Shown: positions 5,106 to 5,411 of the stretch, in pieces
Layout: each line of letters begins with the position of its first letter
How positions within the stretch are numbered: position 1 is the first letter of the stretch
Assembly: GCA_018644745.1 (NCBI GenBank)
Contig: JABGPX010000264.1
Coordinates: 1 to 5,411 of the forward strand
From: Spirochaetales bacterium
Lineage (GTDB): Bacteria; Spirochaetota; Spirochaetia; ARS1246
DNA length: 5,411 nucleotides
Direction: 5' to 3'
Made by a program: the position numbers and the translations under genes
The notes under the pieces: model-generated
Databases searched by the model: none
The model's input: only the letters and a program-made list of their open reading frames with translations
What the model was told of the DNA's origin: nothing

Positions 5106-5411
5106 ATGACCATATATATCGGCGTAGGCTCAAATATTAACGCTGACGCAAACATTATAAAGGCTCTGTTTTTGCTAAAGGAAATAATACAGGTAAACGC
5201 CGCCTCGACCTTCTATGAAACCATACCGGAGAAGGGAAAACGTCAGGTGAATTATATAAACGGCGTTTTCGCGGCCGAGACGAATATGCCGCCCGCGGTC
5301 CTGCGACAGAGGCTCCGCCGGATAGAAAAGAAACTTGGGCGTAAAAGAGGAAGACATATTGATGCGTATGCTCCGCGGGTAGTCGACCTCGATATATTGC
5401 TCTACGGCTCG
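5106..5411 (+). CDS. folK: HPPK, 2-amino-4-hydroxy-6-hydroxymethyldihydropteridine pyrophosphokinase, N-terminal part
   Basis: The frame runs from ATG at 5106 to the window end without a stop, giving 102 residues; complete HPPK proteins have roughly 160. The enzyme moves pyrophosphate from ATP to 6-hydroxymethyl-7,8-dihydropterin, the substrate for dihydropteroate synthase. Motifs in order are YIGVGSN (4-10), STFYETIP (34-41), QVNYIN (47-52), the IEKKLGRKRGR basic loop (73-83) and PRVVDLDILLYG (90-101). D94 and D96 are the expected magnesium-binding pair, equivalent to D95 and D97 of E. coli HPPK. R91 is the conserved Arg before them. It starts 2 bases after the folB stop without a well-placed Shine-Dalgarno sequence; the purine run AGAAAGAAG lies about 14 bases away. 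Reinitiation from folB is therefore likely. The C-terminal part, and any fusion to FolP, cannot be seen. Confidence 0.93.
   Translation, partial: MTIYIGVGSNINADANIIKALFLLKEIIQVNAASTFYETIPEKGKRQVNYINGVFAAETNMPPAVLRQRLRRIEKKLGRKRGRHIDAYAPRVVDLDILLYGS

Noticed and set aside
1..5411. CRISPR array, IS element, prophage, toxin-antitoxin or defence module
   Set aside because: I found no spaced direct repeats, transposase-like frames, terminal inverted repeats, or small paired ORFs with such motifs. Nearly all the sequence is explained by the seven genes.

Overview
This is a bacterial chromosomal window of intermediate base composition that looks like ordinary housekeeping and cell-envelope territory. 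I see no mobile element, CRISPR array, tRNA or rRNA. A secreted VWA protein, a lipoprotein NagZ, a YecE-like DUF72 protein and a FolM-FolB-FolK cluster fit a diderm such as a spirochaete. The window has no phylogenetic marker, so that guess is weak.

Layout from left to right. Positions 1-681 (minus strand) encode the N-terminal 227 residues of a secreted von Willebrand factor A (VWA) protein with an intact metal-binding motif; its C-terminus lies outside the window. A 234-base divergent spacer follows. Next on the plus strand are a GH3 beta-N-acetylhexosaminidase (nagZ-type) with a lipoprotein signal (916-2061) and a DUF72 protein (2115-2981). The DUF72 gene runs head-on into a minus-strand gene for an aspartylglucosaminidase-like Ntn hydrolase (2962-3903), and the two reading frames overlap by 20 bases. 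From an 86-base divergent spacer, a folate operon reads rightward: a FolM/PTR1-type pteridine reductase (3990-4733), dihydroneopterin aldolase folB (4723-5103) and HPPK folK (5106 to the window end).

The folate genes are tightly packed (11-base overlap, then a 2-base gap). FolB makes 6-hydroxymethyl-7,8-dihydropterin, FolK pyrophosphorylates it for dihydropteroate synthase, and the reductase probably supplies the reduced pterin or folate. The other four genes are each likely to be single transcription units.

The most striking pattern is regulatory. All five genes that begin a transcription unit have a sigma-70-like -10 hexamer only 3-8 bases before the ATG and no convincing Shine-Dalgarno site. 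The internal operon gene folB does have a clear one. This suggests that leaderless or near-leaderless mRNAs are the rule here. I found no clearly novel multi-gene system.
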